Shown: piece by piece, positions 6,241 to 9,186 of the stretch | How the letters are laid out: each line of letters opens with the position of its first letter | Numbering within the stretch: position 1 is the first letter of the stretch | Assembly: GCA_015662325.1 (NCBI GenBank) | Contig: DQUJ01000092.1 | Span: 1 to 9,186, forward strand | DNA length: 9,186 nt | Source of the DNA: Leucothrix mucor | Lineage (GTDB): Bacteria > Pseudomonadota > Gammaproteobacteria > Thiotrichales > Thiotrichaceae | Direction: 5' to 3' | Program-made: the position numbers and the translations under genes | The notes under the pieces: model-generated | The model's database searches: none | The model's input: only the letters and a program-made list of their open reading frames with translations | Told to the model about the DNA's origin: nothing

Positions 6241-6705
6241 ATGTTTGAAATAGCGCTTTACGAACCTGAAATTCCGCCTAATACTGGAAATATCATGCGC
6301 CTGTGCGCTAATACTGGTTGTCGCTTACATTTAATTCACCCGCTAGGTTTTGATTTGGATGAGAAAAAACTAAGGCGTGCAGGTATGGATTACCGCGATA
6401 TGGCTACTGTCACCGAACATGAAAATTTTTCTGCATTTATGCAGGCGTTAGAAGGCAGAACGGTGTATGCACTCACCACAAAAGGCAGTCATAATTATGT
6501 AAATGCAGAATTTAAGCCCGATGATGTATTGCTATTTGGTCCCGAAACACGTGGCTTGCCTGATGATGTACTGGATTCATTGAATGCGGAACAAAAACTA
6601 CGGTTGCCTATGTTTGCAGAAAGCCGAAGCTTAAATTTATCAAACACGGTCGCGATTGTGGCTTATGAGGCTTTAAGACAACAAAGTTTTATAGGTCTAA
6701 GCTAG
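6241..6705 (+). CDS. trmL: tRNA (cytidine(34)-2'-O)-methyltransferase TrmL
   Basis: A 154-residue SPOUT-superfamily methyltransferase that 2'-O-methylates the wobble base C34 or cmnm5U34 of tRNA-Leu isoacceptors using S-adenosylmethionine. The small single-domain form is typical of TrmL (YibK). Family motifs are all present: [19 protein letters not shown] (8-26), the glycine-rich [11 protein letters not shown] (97-107), and [19 protein letters not shown] (129-147), which forms the trefoil-knot AdoMet site. The start ATG at 6241 has AAGGA at 6227-6231, 9 bases upstream. An ATG at 6237 is in another frame. It is followed 22 bp later by ribF, so the two are likely one transcript. Cytoplasmic, acting as a dimer in characterised homologues. 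No anomaly seen. Confidence 0.95.
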   Translation: MFEIALYEPEIPPNTGNIMRLCANTGCRLHLIHPLGFDLDEKKLRRAGMDYRDMATVTEHENFSAFMQALEGRTVYALTTKGSHNYVNAEFKPDDVLLFGPETRGLPDDVLDSLNAEQKLRLPMFAESRSLNLSNTVAIVAYEALRQQSFIGLS

Positions 6706-6727
6706 GCTATACGTTAGGATCAATGTC

Positions 6728-7645
6728 ATGAAATTTTCGCGTAATTTACATTCTTATAAAAATATTAGTGCGTGTGTTGCCACTATTGGCAATTTCGATG
6801 GTTTACATTTAGGGCATCAGCAACTGTTTTCACGTTTAAAAGAAGAAGCAAAACAACGTGATTTACCCCTTACGGTTATTAGCTTTGAGCCACTCCCTGC
6901 GGAATTTTTTATGCCAAACCCGCCAGCACGAATCTATCCATTGCGCGATAAAGTACGATTGTTAGAGCAGTTAGGCGTTGATCATTTTTTATGTCTTAAA
7001 TTCGATTCTGCTTTTGCTAGTATCCCTGCAGATGTTTTTGTCAGTAATATTTTGTTAGATAAACTCAATGCGCGTTACCTTGCCGTGGGTGATGATTTTC
7101 GCTTTGGTCATAATCGCTTGGGTGATTTTGATATGCTTAAAATAATGGGTGAAGAGGCGGGAATGGAAGTCACCAATACGGCGACATGCCTGCTAAATGA
7201 CGAACGCATCAGCAGTTCGCGCATTCGTCAGTCATTAGAAAAAGGTGATATTGCATCTTCAAACCAACTATTGGGTCATAGTTATCAACTTTCTGGGCGA
7301 GTACGTCACGGTGATAAACGTGGTCGCACCATTGGTTTTCCTACGCTGAATATGAAAATGCCCGAGCATATTGCGCCTGCACGTGGCGTTTATGCGGTAC
7401 GCGTAAAAGGTTTGGGGAATGGGTTTTTGAATGGTGTTGCTAATTTGGGTTCGCGCCCAACCGTGAATGGCACGGAGAATCGTTTAGAAATACACCTATT
7501 TGATTTTGATAGCGATGTGTATGGCAAATACGTGTGTGTTGAGTTGGTCGAGTTCCTACGTGAAGAACAACGCTTTGATGATTTTGAAATGCTTAAAAAG
7601 CAGATTTTAAAAGATGCAGGGCAGGCGCGTGAGCTTCTGGCATAA
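6728..7645 (+). CDS. ribF: Bifunctional riboflavin kinase / FAD synthetase
   Basis: A 305-residue cytoplasmic enzyme that phosphorylates riboflavin to FMN and then adenylylates FMN to FAD. The N-terminal FAD-synthetase domain (about 1-180) shows the nucleotidyltransferase signature GNFDGLHLGHQQL (21-33), SFEPLPAEFF (52-61), GDDFRFGHNR (121-130) and ISSSRIRQSL (161-170). The C-terminal riboflavin-kinase domain (about 185-305) shows GRVRHGDKRGRTIGFPTLN (190-208), GVYAVRV (220-226), NGVANLGSRPTVNG (235-248) and Glu254 in LEIHLFDF, the conserved catalytic glutamate. Length is normal. The start ATG has AGGA (6716-6719) 8 bases upstream. It is the second gene after trmL rather than next to ileS-lspA, its frequent neighbours in other proteobacteria. 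It converges on the CDF gene across a palindromic repeat. Confidence 0.97.
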   Translation: MKFSRNLHSYKNISACVATIGNFDGLHLGHQQLFSRLKEEAKQRDLPLTVISFEPLPAEFFMPNPPARIYPLRDKVRLLEQLGVDHFLCLKFDSAFASIPADVFVSNILLDKLNARYLAVGDDFRFGHNRLGDFDMLKIMGEEAGMEVTNTATCLLNDERISSSRIRQSLEKGDIASSNQLLGHSYQLSGRVRHGDKRGRTIGFPTLNMKMPEHIAPARGVYAVRVKGLGNGFLNGVANLGSRPTVNGTENRLEIHLFDFDSDVYGKYVCVELVEFLREEQRFDDFEMLKKQILKDAGQARELLA

Positions 7646-7653
7646 GTAGGGTT

Positions 7654-7736
7654 CGTCATACCCGCGCAGGCGGGTATCCAAATACTTAGCACAGTGCCTT
7701 TATTTAAATGGATTACCGCCTACGGGGTGAATGACG
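7654..7736. repeat. Paired dRS3-like palindromic repeat in convergent gap
   Basis: Two related units lie in inverted orientation. The left unit (7654-7680) contains the perfect stem ATACCCGC/GCGGGTAT (7658-7665 and 7670-7677) around GCAG. The right unit (7709-7736), read on the minus strand, begins CGTCATTCACCCC and ends GGCGGTAATCCA, matching the left unit imperfectly. The motif matches the widespread proteobacterial CGTCATTCCCGC...GCGGGAATCCA repeat, of which Neisseria dRS3 is the known example. It lies between the convergent ribF and CDF genes and could act as a transcription barrier for both. The right copy is more decayed. Confidence 0.8.
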
Positions 7737-7755
7737 GGTTTGGTAACGACGGCAA

Positions 7756-8700
7756 CTAACCTTTCATTCCTTCTTCATGGCTAATCAAAAAAGACTCTTT
7801 TGATTCTGCTTCTACAAAAATACGTTTTACACGCGGAAAACGTTCTTTAATCTTTTTATCTAATAAGGCGATTGAGCTTTCTACATCATTTGCACTTGCA
7901 TCAGGCGCAAAATCGGCACTAACATTGACTAAAATATAATCAGGTCCCATGTGCATGGTGAGTACTTCATTGGCGCGTTCAATCGCATCAATTTGGTTTA
8001 CCATTTCGCGAATACCTTTTACGATGGCAGGTTCAGCACTTTCGCCAATTAATAAACTTTTAGTTTCTACCGCCATCCATGTTGCCGTTGCGCCAAGTAT
8101 CAAACCAATCACCACCGATGCAATACCATCAAACATGGCAATACCGGTTACTTGGGTGAGATAAATGCCGAGTAAGGCAATGAATAGCCCGAGCATAGCG
8201 GCGCCATCTTCGAACAGCACCACAAACATCGACGGGTCTTTACCTTGTTTTACAGCTTCGATATAACTGAGTTGTCCTTTAACCGCTTTGAATTCTTTTA
8301 GCGCGAATAAAAATGCTGCGCCTTCAAAGAGTATCGCTAAACCCAGAACAATGTAATTAATCATCGGATCATGAATTTCCGCAGGGTGGAGGATATGATG
8401 AACTCCGTTGTATAAGGAAATACCCGCGCCTAATGCAAAAATTAAAATGGCGACCACAAAACTCCAAAAATATATTTCTTTGCCATGTCCAAAAGGGAAT
8501 TCTTCACTGGCAGGTTTTTTGGCTTGTTTTAAGCCGTAAAGTAATAAGCCTTGGTTTCCTGTATCGACCAAAGAGTGAATACCTTCGGAAAGCATTGCGG
8601 AACTACCAGTGATGCTGGCGGCGATAAATTTAGTGATAGCAATTAGGGTATTGCCAACTAAAGCGGCGTAAATAATTTTTTTAGAAGATGATGTAGACAT
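7756..8700 (-). CDS. Cation diffusion facilitator (CDF) transporter
   Basis: A 314-residue inner-membrane divalent-metal efflux protein (PF01545, proton antiport). Six membrane segments lie at about 11-31, 36-57, 76-98, 113-136, 158-182 and 187-212, followed by a cytoplasmic C-terminal domain (213-314) of the type that mediates dimerisation. Family marks are SSAMLSEGIHSLVDTGNQ (33-50) and FPFGHGKEIYFWS (68-80). The TM2 metal-site pair is His42/Asp46. In TM5 the segment VLFEDGAAMLG (161-171) keeps Asp165, but the position four residues earlier, His in E. coli YiiP, is Val161, and Glu164 is adjacent. This pattern resembles the ZnT9-like branch, so substrate is uncertain. The ATG start lacks a good Shine-Dalgarno, but no better in-frame start exists near the N terminus and TM1 requires this region. 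Confidence 0.9.
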   Translation of the reverse strand: MSTSSSKKIIYAALVGNTLIAITKFIAASITGSSAMLSEGIHSLVDTGNQGLLLYGLKQAKKPASEEFPFGHGKEIYFWSFVVAILIFALGAGISLYNGVHHILHPAEIHDPMINYIVLGLAILFEGAAFLFALKEFKAVKGQLSYIEAVKQGKDPSMFVVLFEDGAAMLGLFIALLGIYLTQVTGIAMFDGIASVVIGLILGATATWMAVETKSLLIGESAEPAIVKGIREMVNQIDAIERANEVLTMHMGPDYILVNVSADFAPDASANDVESSIALLDKKIKERFPRVKRIFVEAESKESFLISHEEGMKG

Positions 8701-8728
8701 AAATTAGTTTCTATTGAAGATGTTTAAG

Positions 8729-8764
8729 AATGAGGATTAAATAACTTATAAAACAAAAAGACAA
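8729..8764 (-). promoter_or_regulatory. Candidate promoter for the CDF gene
   Basis: On the minus strand TTGTCT (8759-8764, 4/6), a 17-bp T-rich spacer and TTTAAT (8736-8741, 5/6) lie in the 81-bp gap before the CDF start, predicting a leader of about 29 nt. The -35 overlaps a weak 5-bp stem AAGAC/GTCTT (8758-8762 and 8770-8774) followed by T, which may partly end the upstream gene. Confidence 0.45.
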
Positions 8765-8781
8765 GTAGAGTCTTATGTTTA

Positions 8782-9186
8782 TCAGTCCTTAGGTTTTGTA
8801 ACCGAGGTAGGCGTAATCGTGGTTGTTACTAACACGCCTCGTTTAGATTTTGGGCTATAAATAAGTGATACTTTTCTGCCCTGATCTTCGCCTGTAAAAT
8901 AGGTTTCTTGATTGGGTGCTTCTGGTTGCCACCAACTAGCAGGGCGATCGTTCTTAAAAAAAGTGGTATTTAAAATATCTTCTGTTAAATCATGTTGAGC
9001 TAATTTTTTATTAATAATATATTTCTCGACAGGGCTACGACCCACGCTAAATGCAAACCACGATGTTTTGTTTGTATACGAGCTTTTATTAATGGCTTGA
9101 ACATCAGTAAACAATTCATCTGGCGATTGAAACCATTGTTGTAATGCCATTGCCGCCACATCGGGTTTTGCTTGGCGTACGGTATT
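8782..9186 (-). CDS. Unrecognised protein, 5' end outside window
   Basis: The reading frame is open from the stop at 8782 to the window edge, so at least 134 C-terminal residues are present. A GTG at 9157-9159 could be read as a start, but the frame continues upstream through NTVRQAKPDV without a stop and no ribosome site precedes the GTG, so truncation by the window is more likely. I do not recognise the family. Visible features are SWFAFSVGRSPVEKYI, an aromatic PASWWQPEAPNQETYF segment and KVSLIYSPKSKRGVLVTTT, which read as alternating helix and strand. There is no membrane segment in the visible part. A Thr/Lys-rich tail ends the protein. It is transcribed toward the CDF gene 81 bp away. 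A periplasmic or lipoprotein location is possible, but the N terminus is not visible. Confidence 0.65.
   Translation of the reverse strand, partial: NTVRQAKPDVAAMALQQWFQSPDELFTDVQAINKSSYTNKTSWFAFSVGRSPVEKYIINKKLAQHDLTEDILNTTFFKNDRPASWWQPEAPNQETYFTGEDQGRKVSLIYSPKSKRGVLVTTTITPTSVTKPKD

Noticed and set aside
7390..7692. 100-codon minus-strand frame starting MLSIWIPACAGMT
   Set aside because: It is antisense to ribF and starts in the palindromic repeat. WIPACAGMT is the typical false translation of that repeat.
1..9186. CRISPR array, toxin-antitoxin pair, defence island or biosynthetic cluster
   Set aside because: No regularly spaced repeats and no gene families of these systems are visible on either strand.

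Overview
This is an AT-leaning bacterial chromosomal window. The gene set (PitA-type phosphate transporter with a DUF47 partner, TrmL, RibF, a CDF transporter, a CCA-encoding tRNA-Phe) and a dRS3-like palindromic repeat of the type whose translation reads 'WIPACAGMT' fit a gammaproteobacterium or close relative. Genus cannot be assigned from the sequence alone. No phage, plasmid, CRISPR or large insertion sequence is visible, and the only clear mobile DNA is a small palindromic MITE.

Layout. At 1-94 a bidirectional palindromic terminator closes the phosphate operon. Bases 95-2071 (minus) hold a two-gene phosphate-uptake operon, a DUF47/PhoU-like protein followed 27 bp later by the PiT permease. 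Bases 2072-2319 are a non-coding leader. Bases 2320-4668 (minus) encode a large exported protein: a glycoside-hydrolase-like TIM-barrel core, a long Pro/Arg/Gln linker and a separate C-terminal domain. Bases 4762-5712 (minus) encode an exported metallo-beta-lactamase-fold hydrolase. It lies just upstream of the exported GH-like gene, and a good sigma70 promoter overlaps its stop codon, so the two are probably at least partly separate transcription units.

Bases 5744-5912 contain a 159-bp almost completely palindromic MITE with 15-bp perfect terminal inverted repeats and a 5-bp target duplication (TAGAA). Bases 5996-6071 (minus) are tRNA-Phe(GAA), with a strong sigma70 promoter carrying a GC-rich, stringent-type discriminator. 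A terminator-like hairpin lies across its start site and leader. On the plus strand, divergent from the tRNA, trmL (6241-6705) and ribF (6728-7645) form a short housekeeping operon for wobble-base methylation and FMN/FAD synthesis. A dRS3-like paired palindromic repeat (7654-7736) fills the convergent gap. Bases 7756-8700 (minus) encode a CDF cation transporter with an unusual metal-site signature, with a promoter just upstream. Bases 8782-9186 (minus) are the 3' part of an unrecognised gene that runs off the right edge.

Most of the window is ordinary housekeeping and transport. The items most worth a second look are the perfectly centred palindromic MITE, the architecture of the 782-aa GH-like secreted protein, the odd tRNA-Phe leader, and the CDF metal-site deviation. 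I see no convincing new multigene system.
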